Source of the DNA: Roseibium album
GTDB lineage: Bacteria; Pseudomonadota; Alphaproteobacteria; Rhizobiales; Stappiaceae
Direction of reading: 5' to 3'
Assembly (NCBI GenBank): GCA_001404055.1
Contig: CXTY01000039.1
Span: 248,001-312,000 of the forward strand
Length of the DNA: 64,000 bases
Part shown: piece after piece, positions 52,075 through 60,681 of the stretch
Layout of the letters: each line of letters starts with the position of its first letter
How positions within the stretch are numbered: position 1 is the stretch's first letter
Made by a program: the position numbers and the translations under genes
Notes under the pieces: generated by a model
The model's database searches: none
Told to the model about the DNA's origin: nothing
Seen by the model: the letters and a program-made list of their open reading frames with translations, nothing else

Positions 52075-53216
52075 GCACACATCCGAAAACCTTCAAAAAC
52101 GCCACGCTCATTCTGCCAGACGAGGTTAAGGACGGTTCTTTGACGGTCGGTGAAAACGGATTGATTGGTGACATCGGATCTCCGACTGACGTCAATGGAC
52201 ATGACTGCGATGGCGACTATCTTCTCCCCGGTCTGATTGAGCTACACACCGACCATTTGGAAACCCACTACGCACCTCGGCCCAAGGTCCGCTGGAACCC
52301 CATTGCAGCCGTCCAGGCCCATGATGCGCAGATCGCCTGCGCCGGGATTACAACAGTCTTTGATGCCCTACGCGTAGGCATGGATGAGGACGCTGACCTG
52401 CGCTATCCCGACATGCGTATTCTCGCGGACGCGATTGAAACCGGAAAGAAGGAAAATAGGCTGCGGGCAGATCATTTCATTCACCTGCGCTGTGAAGTCT
52501 CGGCTGTTGATGTGATGAACGCCTTCAAGGTGTTTGAGGATGACGATAGCATCCGGTTGATCTCGCTCATGGACCACACGCCAGGCCAGCGCCAGTTCGT
52601 CTCTCTGGACGCCTACAAGATCTATTTCCAGGGCAAAAAAGGGTTCTCAGACGCGGAAATGGAAGCCTTCATCAAGCACCGCCAGGAAAGCGCCAGCGAA
52701 CACGCCCCGGAAAATCGCAAACGGCTTTCTACTATCGCCCAAAAACGCGGCATTTCTATCGCCAGCCACGACGATGCCACCAAGGCGCATGTCGATGAGG
52801 CAATCGATCTGAATACCAAAATCGCTGAGTTTCCAACGACCAAGGAAGCTGCAAAGGCATCTCATGAAGCAGGCATGGCCGTTTTGATGGGGGCTCCCAA
52901 CGTAGTGCGTGGCGGTTCGCACTCTGGCAACGTTTCTGCAAAAGAACTGGCAGAAGCCGGGCACCTTGACGTTTTGTCTTCCGACTACATACCGGCATCG
53001 CTTGTTCAGGCTGCGTTCCAGCTCGCTGATGACATCGCCGCCATTTCACTGCCGAAGGCAATTGCAACGGTGACTTCAACACCAGCCAAAGCGATTGGCC
53101 TGAATGATCGCGGATTGCTGGAACAGGGACTGCGGGCGGACCTCATCCAGGTCAAGCTGGTCGGTAATGTTCCAATCGTGCGTGGCGTCTGGCGCGAGGG
53201 GCGGCGGGTTGCCTGA
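52071..53216 (+). CDS. phnM: Ribose-1-phosphonate triphosphate pyrophosphatase PhnM
   Basis: A 381-residue amidohydrolase-superfamily enzyme that removes pyrophosphate from alpha-D-ribose 1-methylphosphonate 5-triphosphate. Metal site blocks: LLPGLIELHTDHLETHYAPRP (HxDH), and IASHDDATKAHVDEA, with the later Asp in GAPNVVRGGSHSGN or LDVLSSDYIPASL. YFQGKKGFSDAEMEAFIKHR is characteristic. Overlaps the DUF1045 gene by four bases. Confidence 0.96.
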   Translation: MSTHPKTFKNATLILPDEVKDGSLTVGENGLIGDIGSPTDVNGHDCDGDYLLPGLIELHTDHLETHYAPRPKVRWNPIAAVQAHDAQIACAGITTVFDALRVGMDEDADLRYPDMRILADAIETGKKENRLRADHFIHLRCEVSAVDVMNAFKVFEDDDSIRLISLMDHTPGQRQFVSLDAYKIYFQGKKGFSDAEMEAFIKHRQESASEHAPENRKRLSTIAQKRGISIASHDDATKAHVDEAIDLNTKIAEFPTTKEAAKASHEAGMAVLMGAPNVVRGGSHSGNVSAKELAEAGHLDVLSSDYIPASLVQAAFQLADDIAAISLPKAIATVTSTPAKAIGLNDRGLLEQGLRADLIQVKLVGNVPIVRGVWREGRRVA

Positions 53217-53796
53217 CGCATTGACAGAAGCGCCTGCGAAACTCGGCCCTGGAAAAATGGTGCTTGTGGTTGGCCCAAGCGGCGCCGGCAAGGACACATT
53301 GATGTTGGCTCTCAAGGAAGAACTTGAAGGCAAAAAAGACGTCTGCTTTGCCCGCCGTGCGATCACCCGGACACCCGATACCGATGCAGAGGATCATGAC
53401 ACACTCAGCCGGGTTGATTTTGATAGGCTCGTTAACAGTCACGAAGTCGCGCTGGCGTGGGAGGCCCATGGCCTCGGCTACGTCGTTCCCCAGACCTACG
53501 ACGACATCATCCGAGCGGGTGGAACCGTTATTGCCAACGGATCCCGAAAAGTTCTGAAACAGGCCTCGGACAAATACCAAACCTCGATTGTGCTGCTAAT
53601 CACTGCTCCGATTGACATCCTGGCAGACCGCCTTGCTGCCCGTGGCCGCGAAAGCAGGGAAGACATCCAGGAACGCCTGAGGCGGGCGGACCTGGAACCG
53701 GAAAACGTCCCCAATCTGATCCGCATCGAAAACACAGGGACAATTGAAGCAGGCGTCGAGGCGATGCTGAAAGCGCTCGATCAATGTTCAGACTGA
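53209..53796 (+). CDS. phnN: Ribose 1,5-bisphosphokinase PhnN
   Basis: A 195-residue kinase of the guanylate-kinase-like P-loop group, making PRPP from ribose 1,5-bisphosphate. P-loop LVVGPSGAGKDTLMLAL, family blocks CFARRAITRTPDTDAEDHDT, ALAWEAHGLGYVVPQ and LLITAPIDILADRLAARGRE. TTG at 53209 is preferred because GAGGGG lies seven bases upstream; it overlaps phnM by eight bases. Starts at 53221 (TTG) or 53257 (ATG) are alternatives. Confidence 0.93.
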   Translation: MPDALTEAPAKLGPGKMVLVVGPSGAGKDTLMLALKEELEGKKDVCFARRAITRTPDTDAEDHDTLSRVDFDRLVNSHEVALAWEAHGLGYVVPQTYDDIIRAGGTVIANGSRKVLKQASDKYQTSIVLLITAPIDILADRLAARGRESREDIQERLRRADLEPENVPNLIRIENTGTIEAGVEAMLKALDQCSD

Positions 53797-53832
53797 TTGC
53801 AACATATTGCGATCAATCAGTTCTTTTTCTTG
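53792..53832. terminator. Terminator at the phnN/asmA convergent ends
   Basis: ACTGATTG (53792-53799) pairs with CAATCAGT (53814-53821) and is followed by TCTTTTTCTTG, enclosing the phnN stop and the asmA stop. The arm GCGATCAATCAGTTC is shared with the hairpin at 25776-25790. Confidence 0.55.
53810..53824. repeat. Terminator arm shared with the GT4 end
   Basis: Second copy of GCGATCAATCAGTTC, forming the 3-prime arm of the terminator that closes the C-P lyase operon. Confidence 0.55.
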
Positions 53833-56699
53833 TTTCCTAAAACATTGCCAAGCAGGCCGGACGGCAGACCAAAGCCTTCCTCGACTGCTTTCAGAACCTC
53901 TTCATCGTCGACTTCGCCGTCAATGACCTTTTGAACGTCAATCTGAGTGTTTCCACCAGTTGCCTTTTGAATGACCTTGTTGGCTTGATCGACCAGTTCT
54001 TTCGAAGGTTCCTTGTTCCCCTGCAGGATCGAAATCAGCTCGCCGCCCGTTTGCTGCAACTGTTTGTAGGCAGCTTCCGGGTTTTGTAAAATACCTGCAA
54101 TATCCGGATAGATCCGGGGATCGTTCCACGAGCCGTCGATAACAATCGGAACGCCCAGTCCGGCAAGCTTCTTGTCCTCGCCTTTCCGGCGTGGCTGCGG
54201 AGCCTGGCCCTCAAGTGTTGCCACGATCTTGGGTTCAACACGCCATTTCAAGGACTGCGCAGGCATGTCCGTCGTGCCCTTGCCGGTCATGCGCACAAGA
54301 GGGCCGATCAGTGAAAGGTCGTCCGTCGTTGCAACACCGTTCTTGATCTGGAACGAGGCTCCCAGAGAACTGAAGTCGGTTTTTTCCGAGGAATTTTCCT
54401 GCCAGCCCAGAAAAGTCTCAATGGAAAGCCCCCGCAACATTTTCGGGATATTGAGCCCACGGATAGCGCCATCCTGAAACTCATAATTGGCAGTCCCGTT
54501 CAGCCCCTGAACAAGCTGCTGTTCACTGGCACCACTTGAACGAACGTCCAGGTTGATTGCTGTCTTGCCTTCAATCCAGCCGAAATCAGCCGCATCTCTC
54601 AGCAAGGGGTAGGCATCAAGACCAGCGAGAGAAAACTTCGCCGTCACTTCAGGCGATGGCACCGTGCCGTTCAAGGTGACAGTTCCGGTGCCCGCACCGT
54701 TATAAAGCGTCAGCTTGTCGAGGCGTGTCGTCAAAACACCATTCTTGATGGTCGTGGACAACGCACTTTCGTCGATCTTGATCTTGTCCCAGCGAATTTC
54801 CCGGGTCGTCACCTTGAAATCGACGTCCACAGCCTGAAGACCGGAAAAGTCGATTGGAGCGGTGCTCCAACCGGACGAATTTCCAGCCGGTGCGCGCGCA
54901 TTTCCACCGCTACCGTTGCCGGACGCTGGCGCGGTCTGTCCGACAGAACCTGATTTACCGCCCAGGTACGGATCAAGCACGAGTTCACGCAACGCCAAAC
55001 GGGCTGTCACCTTGGGCTTGCCACCCAGATCGATCCTGCCGTTGGCCTCACCCGATGTGCTATCCAGGGTGAACCGGGTTTCTTCAAAGGAAATCGTATC
55101 TCCTTCAACGCCAAAGATCCCCGAGGCCTTGAATGTCTTAAGGCCCTCACCTGCACCGATGGATTGACCCATCCAGGACATAAGGCCGCGCAAGTCAGCG
55201 GTTTCAACGCGAACCGCTCCGTCCAATGTTCCTGTCGCTGCTGCCCTGCCATCAAAACCGGCGCTCAGCCGATTGCCTTTGACAGTAATCGAAACAGGTG
55301 CCGCAACACCTGCCAGCAATCGCGCGGTGTCTGCCTCACCGGTCAGGCTGAACCCTTCGCCGCGCCATGCGAGCGCACCACTCAGGGAAATCGGGTTTTC
55401 CAGCCCTTGCAACTCAACGTCCATCGACAGGTCTGTCAGCCGGTCAGCTTCCGGATCCCCACCGACGGCAGAAGCTAGTCCCAAGCCGCCAATTTCCCCA
55501 TCTGCTATGGACACCGACCCGTTGATATCGAGACCGGCGACCAGTTCATCAGACGTTAGGCCCACTGTTTCAAACGCAAGGTCGGCGCTCAGTTTGCCGC
55601 TGGCAGGCTGGTTCTGTCCGGCAAGCAACAAAAGATCGGAAATCGACCCATCCTTGAGAACCAGTCGACCCGAAATTTCCGGTATCAATCCGGAAAGATC
55701 AGCATCTGCTGCCCCTCCCAAAGAGAGCTTTCCGAGGATTAAATGAAGGTCTGCAATTGATACTGCAGCTTCCGAGCCGGATACCTTGGCGTCTACCGCG
55801 AATGCACCGGGATCAGTCGCAATGTCCTGACCGACCAACGTCGCCAACGCTTTGAGCGAAGGTCCCGACGCATTGATGGCCAGCTCTGCTCGCGTAGGTT
55901 CCAACCCTGCATCACCAGAAACCGCGATCGTGTTCTCGCCGGTGGATACACTTAAGTTGACGGGTACCTGTTCCCCTGAAACAAGCCCGAGAGGATTTGA
56001 CAGCGAACCAGTCACGCTAAACGGGGTCTCCTGAGCCACAAAACTGGACGCAAGATCAACACTACCCGCCAAGTCCGGCGCTTTCAGTGTCAGGTTGAGA
56101 TCGCTGATCTTGACCGGGTTTTCCGTCGATGGGTCCTTATACGTGAGTGTCCCGCCAACTATCTCAAGCTGGTCGACGCCGATGCTTTTCAAATAGCCTT
56201 CAGAAGGCGTTGAAGATGGTCCGCTTTCAATGGTCGGGCTTTGATCTGAAGCAGAAGTCGATTGATCTCCAGACGGTTCTGAAGAGGTTGGCGCTAATTC
56301 ACCGCCAAGGCTCCTGCGAGGCTCCCAGCTTGTGGCGCCATTCGAGCCGACTTCCAGATAGATGTCAGGTTTTTCCAGCGCGATACCAGTTACCTGAATA
56401 TTGCCAGACATGAGACCGGACCATGCCAGCCCAAATTCAATCTTCTCCGCGCTGGCAAATTCAATACCATCCGCGCCAGCTTCACCTGAGACACCGATGT
56501 CTTCCGCCACAAGCGTAAATCCGGGAAACAGCGACAGGGAAACAGGACCATCCAGCCGAACGCGCCAACCAAGGCGATTGTCCACCTGCTCGACCACCTG
56601 ACGCTTGATTTCGTCCTTGGGCAGAAACAGCGGCACCACCAGGATGGCGGTCACCAGCATGATCATCAAGCTGCCCAGTCCGATCAAAAGCCGTCGCAT
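53817..56699 (-). CDS. AsmA family protein
   Basis: A 960-residue inner-membrane-anchored protein of the AsmA superfamily. One N-terminal span (MRRLLIGLGSLMIMLVTAIL) is followed by the AsmA N-domain (DEIKRQVVEQVDNRLGWRVRLDG), a long beta-rich repeat region with a Ser/Pro-rich linker near residue 125, and the C-terminal AsmA domain ending in a charged tail. Such proteins form bridges for phospholipid transport to the outer membrane. It is the last gene on the minus strand after the iron cluster; a 128-bp gap separates it. Confidence 0.9.
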   Translation of the reverse strand: MRRLLIGLGSLMIMLVTAILVVPLFLPKDEIKRQVVEQVDNRLGWRVRLDGPVSLSLFPGFTLVAEDIGVSGEAGADGIEFASAEKIEFGLAWSGLMSGNIQVTGIALEKPDIYLEVGSNGATSWEPRRSLGGELAPTSSEPSGDQSTSASDQSPTIESGPSSTPSEGYLKSIGVDQLEIVGGTLTYKDPSTENPVKISDLNLTLKAPDLAGSVDLASSFVAQETPFSVTGSLSNPLGLVSGEQVPVNLSVSTGENTIAVSGDAGLEPTRAELAINASGPSLKALATLVGQDIATDPGAFAVDAKVSGSEAAVSIADLHLILGKLSLGGAADADLSGLIPEISGRLVLKDGSISDLLLLAGQNQPASGKLSADLAFETVGLTSDELVAGLDINGSVSIADGEIGGLGLASAVGGDPEADRLTDLSMDVELQGLENPISLSGALAWRGEGFSLTGEADTARLLAGVAAPVSITVKGNRLSAGFDGRAAATGTLDGAVRVETADLRGLMSWMGQSIGAGEGLKTFKASGIFGVEGDTISFEETRFTLDSTSGEANGRIDLGGKPKVTARLALRELVLDPYLGGKSGSVGQTAPASGNGSGGNARAPAGNSSGWSTAPIDFSGLQAVDVDFKVTTREIRWDKIKIDESALSTTIKNGVLTTRLDKLTLYNGAGTGTVTLNGTVPSPEVTAKFSLAGLDAYPLLRDAADFGWIEGKTAINLDVRSSGASEQQLVQGLNGTANYEFQDGAIRGLNIPKMLRGLSIETFLGWQENSSEKTDFSSLGASFQIKNGVATTDDLSLIGPLVRMTGKGTTDMPAQSLKWRVEPKIVATLEGQAPQPRRKGEDKKLAGLGVPIVIDGSWNDPRIYPDIAGILQNPEAAYKQLQQTGGELISILQGNKEPSKELVDQANKVIQKATGGNTQIDVQKVIDGEVDDEEVLKAVEEGFGLPSGLLGNVLGNKKKN

Positions 56700-56827
56700 T
56701 CTTAGCGTCTCCTGTCCGCGAATCGGCCCCAATGTAGACCAATCCGAACGCTAAGATGTCTGCAGATTTTGACAAAAACGGGAAAAAATCTGGTTTATAG
56801 GCAACCTGGACCAAATAAATTGCAATA

Positions 56828-57982
56828 TCAGGACAAAGCAGCCATGTGGTTGTCCCAGGAAATACCCGGTGGGCGCGCCAGAATTTCCGCTGGCAATGTC
56901 GGGTCCTTTACAAAAGACAAGGCTCCATTGCCATCAGAAACAAGAAAGCTATCCAGGTCGATTGGCGCAACACCGCAACCATCGACGATGGCTTGTGAGC
57001 CCAGAAACCTGCCGTCTGAGACATTCCAAAACAGTACTTGCCCTCCACGAGGCGCAGACGTCGCGATCACATCACCAGTTACGTTGGCGGTGACCGAACC
57101 AATGTAGTTCTTCAAATTGGACAAAATGCGGTTCGGTGTCGCCAGGAGCTTGGGTGCATCGTCCTGCGAAAATACTGCGACAAGCGGAGGCGTTTCGTCT
57201 TCCGGCCCTTCAAACTGTCCACCGACCCAGGCCCTACCCTTTGCGTCAAGCGCCATGTGGCGCAGCGAAAGCTGATGCAACGAAGGATCCAGCGCGTGAG
57301 ACGTCCGAAGGCCGCCAGTTGCGACGTCTAGAAAAACGACAGACGGCTCCATCGTGTCCAGATTGAGTTTTTCGCGCCCCTTGTCCGGATGGGTTTCAAT
57401 GCCACCGTTGGCGACGACCAGCGTGCGGCCATCTGAAGACAGGAGCGCTTCGTGCGGACCGATCCCTTGCGCGTCAAATTCTCCGATGCGGGTGATTTCA
57501 TGGCCACTCAGGTCGTAAATTCCAATCACACCGCGGGAAGCTGCAAAGTCATTTTCAACCGCGTAAAGCAGGCGACTATCAGCAGAAAAGCAACCATGAC
57601 CGAAAAAATGACGCCCTGTTTCTGAAGCCACAACTTCCGGCGAACGATTTTCAAATGGTCGAATGACGACGGCGAAGGTTCCGGGCCGCCGGGCAAATGC
57701 CACCAGACGTGTCCGGTCTGGAGAGACCGCAACACCGTGCCCCCTCCCAGGCAAGGAAATCCGGGCAAGCATCTGGCCCAGATCATCCACGATCCCGATT
57801 CCATAATCACCATTGGCCAGCTGATAGGCGCTGGCAAACAGAGGCGAAGCGTCACCGTCCGTTTTTGTCAGAAGGCTCTCAGCCAGCGTAGAAACCGTGA
57901 AGGCCTGACCAACGGCCAGACCACCAAGCGCAGCGAGAAAGTCACGACGGGAGAAAGGCTTCAACATGGCATTCTTGTTCAT
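56828..57982 (-). CDS. DUF1513 domain-containing protein
   Basis: A 384-residue exported protein with a twin-arginine-type signal (KPFSRRDFLAALGG followed by a hydrophobic run). The body is a beta-propeller-like repeat: GHGVAVSPDRTRLVAFARRPG, FFGHGCFSADSRLLYAVEND, HMALDAKGRAWVGGQFEG are DUF1513 blocks. Found beside imelysin genes in many proteobacteria. Nine bases after the second imelysin gene, so it is the last gene of the iron-linked operon. Function unknown. Confidence 0.92.
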   Translation of the reverse strand: MNKNAMLKPFSRRDFLAALGGLAVGQAFTVSTLAESLLTKTDGDASPLFASAYQLANGDYGIGIVDDLGQMLARISLPGRGHGVAVSPDRTRLVAFARRPGTFAVVIRPFENRSPEVVASETGRHFFGHGCFSADSRLLYAVENDFAASRGVIGIYDLSGHEITRIGEFDAQGIGPHEALLSSDGRTLVVANGGIETHPDKGREKLNLDTMEPSVVFLDVATGGLRTSHALDPSLHQLSLRHMALDAKGRAWVGGQFEGPEDETPPLVAVFSQDDAPKLLATPNRILSNLKNYIGSVTANVTGDVIATSAPRGGQVLFWNVSDGRFLGSQAIVDGCGVAPIDLDSFLVSDGNGALSFVKDPTLPAEILARPPGISWDNHMAALS

Positions 57983-57991
57983 GAAATTGAC

Positions 57992-59065
57992 CTAGTCGCC
58001 GTCCAGCGCATTGAAGCCGCCGGACAGACCCAATGCCCCGGCAAACTCCTGGGATAGCAACTCACGAATGGAATCGAGTGTGATCGTCAGTGCCTTCACG
58101 CTGCCATAGCTTCCGCCCTCACCAAAGGTTTGTCTCAGGGGTGGTTCAAGTTTCTTGAGATAGGTTTGTGCGTTGCCAAACTCGAAATTGAGCGTATCGA
58201 GCAACCAGACATGTTCCTCCGGTGTAAGGCTCTTAAGCCCCAGACTGAAAAACGCGTCCCGAATACCCGCAATTTCACCCGACAGATATGGAACTGCATT
58301 TTCCGATCGGGAATAGGGAAAACGCCGTGGGCGTGCTTTGGCTTCAGACGAACCAAGTGCTGGGAGCAAGTCCTGATCCTTGGTGATGATAACCCCGGTC
58401 ACCAGACCGTTAAATACTGTTTCCAGTGCTTCTTTCGAAGACTTGTAGCTTGCATTCTCCGGCCCGGCGCTCAAAAGAACGGAGCTGAACCCCTTTGGAT
58501 CAGCCCAATCCTCAGCCAGGCTTTTCGATATTTCAGCAACGTTCTGAGCAATTGCCAGCGCATAGCCGCAGGTGAATTCCCTGTTGTCTCCTGCTTTCCC
58601 AAGAACAACCGCACCCAGTCTGTCAAAAGCGATAAGTTGCAAAGCGGTCAATCCCTGCAAGGCGACGCTCTTGCTGCGTAAGCTGGCGACCGAAAGCACA
58701 CTCTCGTCCCTGGCCGCATAGATTTTCCGGATTTGGCGCTGCGTGATACCGCGAGGGTCCGGAAGGAAGGACAGCCGGCTGAGGCGGTCATTTTCCAGCA
58801 ACGGTCCAAACCTCAGAAAATGGATGCGAGACAATCCACCTACTGTGTCGGCAAAAGAAGACGCGAATGCCGCTTTGGTTTCTTTGCCAGTATCTTGGCA
58901 GATGGCTTCGACAGCGCCAGGTAACACATTGGCAGTCTGAGAAAATTCCGCTGTCTCCGGACGAGCGTAGGCAGAAATAAATCTATCCAGAGGTGATTTG
59001 AAGTCATCAGCATACGCCGGGAGTGCAGCGCATATAGCAAGTGTCGCCAGTATCAACAGTCGCAT
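57992..59065 (-). CDS. Imelysin family protein (second copy)
   Basis: A 357-residue periplasmic protein of the imelysin (peptidase M75/EfeO-like) family. MRLLILATLAICAALPAYAD is a signal peptide. The core carries FASSFADTVGGLSRIHFLRFGPL, LTALQLIAFDRLG (equivalent to the GxHxxE-type block) and SLRSKSVALQG. ATG at 59065 uses GGAG eight bases upstream and overlaps the di-heme gene stop; a TTG three bases earlier is an alternative. It lacks the clear GYHAIEFLLWG motif of the first imelysin. Confidence 0.9.
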   Translation of the reverse strand: MRLLILATLAICAALPAYADDFKSPLDRFISAYARPETAEFSQTANVLPGAVEAICQDTGKETKAAFASSFADTVGGLSRIHFLRFGPLLENDRLSRLSFLPDPRGITQRQIRKIYAARDESVLSVASLRSKSVALQGLTALQLIAFDRLGAVVLGKAGDNREFTCGYALAIAQNVAEISKSLAEDWADPKGFSSVLLSAGPENASYKSSKEALETVFNGLVTGVIITKDQDLLPALGSSEAKARPRRFPYSRSENAVPYLSGEIAGIRDAFFSLGLKSLTPEEHVWLLDTLNFEFGNAQTYLKKLEPPLRQTFGEGGSYGSVKALTITLDSIRELLSQEFAGALGLSGGFNALDGD

Positions 59066-60603
59066 CAAAGAGACTCCAAAAATCGGATGAGTGAGTGGCG
59101 ATCTTCCGGCGACATGGCAACGACGCTGTCGCGCGCTTGTTGAGCTTCACCACCGTGCCAGAGAATTGCCTCCAGAAGATTTCGCGCCCGCCCGTCATGT
59201 AAAAACCGGGTGTGATTATTCACTGTCTTTGTCAGACCTAAACCCCAGAGCGGAGGCGTGCGCCATTCCTCGCCTGTTGCATCACCAACTGGACGATTGT
59301 CGGCAAGGCCTTCACCCATGTCATGAAGGAGAAGGTCTGTGTAGGGCCAGATCAACTGGAACCGATGAGCAGGATTTTCTGCGTCTTTGCGAGTCACATA
59401 TTTTGGCTGATGACAAGAAGCGCATCCAGTTTCATGGAAAACCTGCTTACCTTTCAGGACTTCGGGATCGTCTGCATCCCTGCGTACCGGAACCGCGAGA
59501 TTTTCAGAATAGAAGGTGACAAGGTCCATGACCGGATCAGGGGCTTCTGACACCCCTAGATGGGCTTGCTCGCCGTGCGGCAAATTTCGGCACGCTGCCT
59601 GGACTTCTGTGCAATCGCCGTAGTTGTCAGGTTTCTCCGGCGTGCTTATGCCAATATCACCCGAAAATGCACCCGCTGTTTGTGCCCGGATGGTCGGATT
59701 GGAGGCCTTCCATCCGAAACGTCCGATGCTCAACTCACCGGTCTGCGGATCCCGTACACGGCTAACTTTTCCTGAGATACCGTCCCCATCAAGGTCCTCG
59801 GGGTCGGCCAGTGCTTCCAGATCTCCCGGATGGATGGCCTGCAGCAAACCCAGACCGATCATCGGCGGCGCTACGCGCGGCGAAATCAGTGTTTCGGGGT
59901 GCATCGCGCCGAAGCCGAGGTCCCGGACCTTGTAAGTCGGTTTTTGAAGGACGGCCATCTCACCGCCGCTGAGTGGCACTTCGATGTCTTCAAGTTCAAT
60001 ATCGAACCGGCCTTCGCTCTGCAGACCGGTAACGGCAAAAGCCTGAAACTGGCCGCCGTAAGTCGGTTCGGGAACAGACAGGATACTCTTCACCTCAAGC
60101 GCCTGTTTCTGGTCTTCGGATTGCGGCGGTATGGACAGGCGCAGAAACAGCGAAACCGCCTCTTCTCCCGGTCGCGGCGGTCGACCACGGCCGTCTTTCA
60201 GATGGCACCCCTGACAGGAGCGCGCATTATAGAGCGGCCCGAGACCGTCAGAGGCCTGCGTTGACGAAGGTGACGATGTCCAGAGTTTCTTGAAGAGACC
60301 ATTGCCAACCTTGAAGGAAAGTTCTTCTTCAAATGTCAGCTTGGAATTCGAATGTGAAAAGGAGTCTCTGCTGGGTTTGCGCGTGGAGGTTCCAGCACCG
60401 CCTTGCATCGCCTCGAATTTTTCAGGCGCATCAAATGTCTTGGGAGTTTGAAGAACGCTGGCAGCTTTTGCACGGTCTTCAACCGTCAGATCTTCTCGAT
60501 GTAGTAAGGCACCATTTGCCAGCACGGACCCTGAAACATGAAAAAATAGAAGTGTGGCACCCGTAACGGTGCCAATACCGGGGACCAGTCCCATAAATCG
60601 CAT
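59065..60603 (-). CDS. Di-heme oxidoreductase (DUF1111/DHOR)
   Basis: A 512-residue exported c-type cytochrome. A signal-like segment (TVTGATLLFFHVSGSVLA) precedes two CXXCH haem sites: CQGCHLKDGRG near residue 135 and GCASCHQPKYV near residue 395. Family blocks include GPLYNARSCQGCH and FGWKASNPTIRAQTAGAFSGD. ATG at 60603 or 60594. This family accompanies imelysin genes and is thought to be a periplasmic electron-transfer oxidoreductase. One base overlaps the next gene. Confidence 0.93.
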   Translation of the reverse strand: MRFMGLVPGIGTVTGATLLFFHVSGSVLANGALLHREDLTVEDRAKAASVLQTPKTFDAPEKFEAMQGGAGTSTRKPSRDSFSHSNSKLTFEEELSFKVGNGLFKKLWTSSPSSTQASDGLGPLYNARSCQGCHLKDGRGRPPRPGEEAVSLFLRLSIPPQSEDQKQALEVKSILSVPEPTYGGQFQAFAVTGLQSEGRFDIELEDIEVPLSGGEMAVLQKPTYKVRDLGFGAMHPETLISPRVAPPMIGLGLLQAIHPGDLEALADPEDLDGDGISGKVSRVRDPQTGELSIGRFGWKASNPTIRAQTAGAFSGDIGISTPEKPDNYGDCTEVQAACRNLPHGEQAHLGVSEAPDPVMDLVTFYSENLAVPVRRDADDPEVLKGKQVFHETGCASCHQPKYVTRKDAENPAHRFQLIWPYTDLLLHDMGEGLADNRPVGDATGEEWRTPPLWGLGLTKTVNNHTRFLHDGRARNLLEAILWHGGEAQQARDSVVAMSPEDRHSLIRFLESL

Positions 60604-60646
60604 CCTGAATTGTGATCTGCGAGCCCCAATTCGCAGACAATAGAAA

Positions 60647-60672
60647 GTCAGGGGGCCTCCAGGCCGCCTGAC
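60647..60672 (-). terminator. Hairpin between irpA and the di-heme oxidoreductase gene
   Basis: Read on the minus strand, GTCAGG and CCTGAC pair with an inner GGCC/GGCC and loop TGGA, then TTTCT. A weak terminator or RNA-stabilising element in the 78-bp gap of the operon; it could make irpA more abundant than the genes after it. Confidence 0.5.
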
Positions 60673-60681
60673 ATTAAAGTC

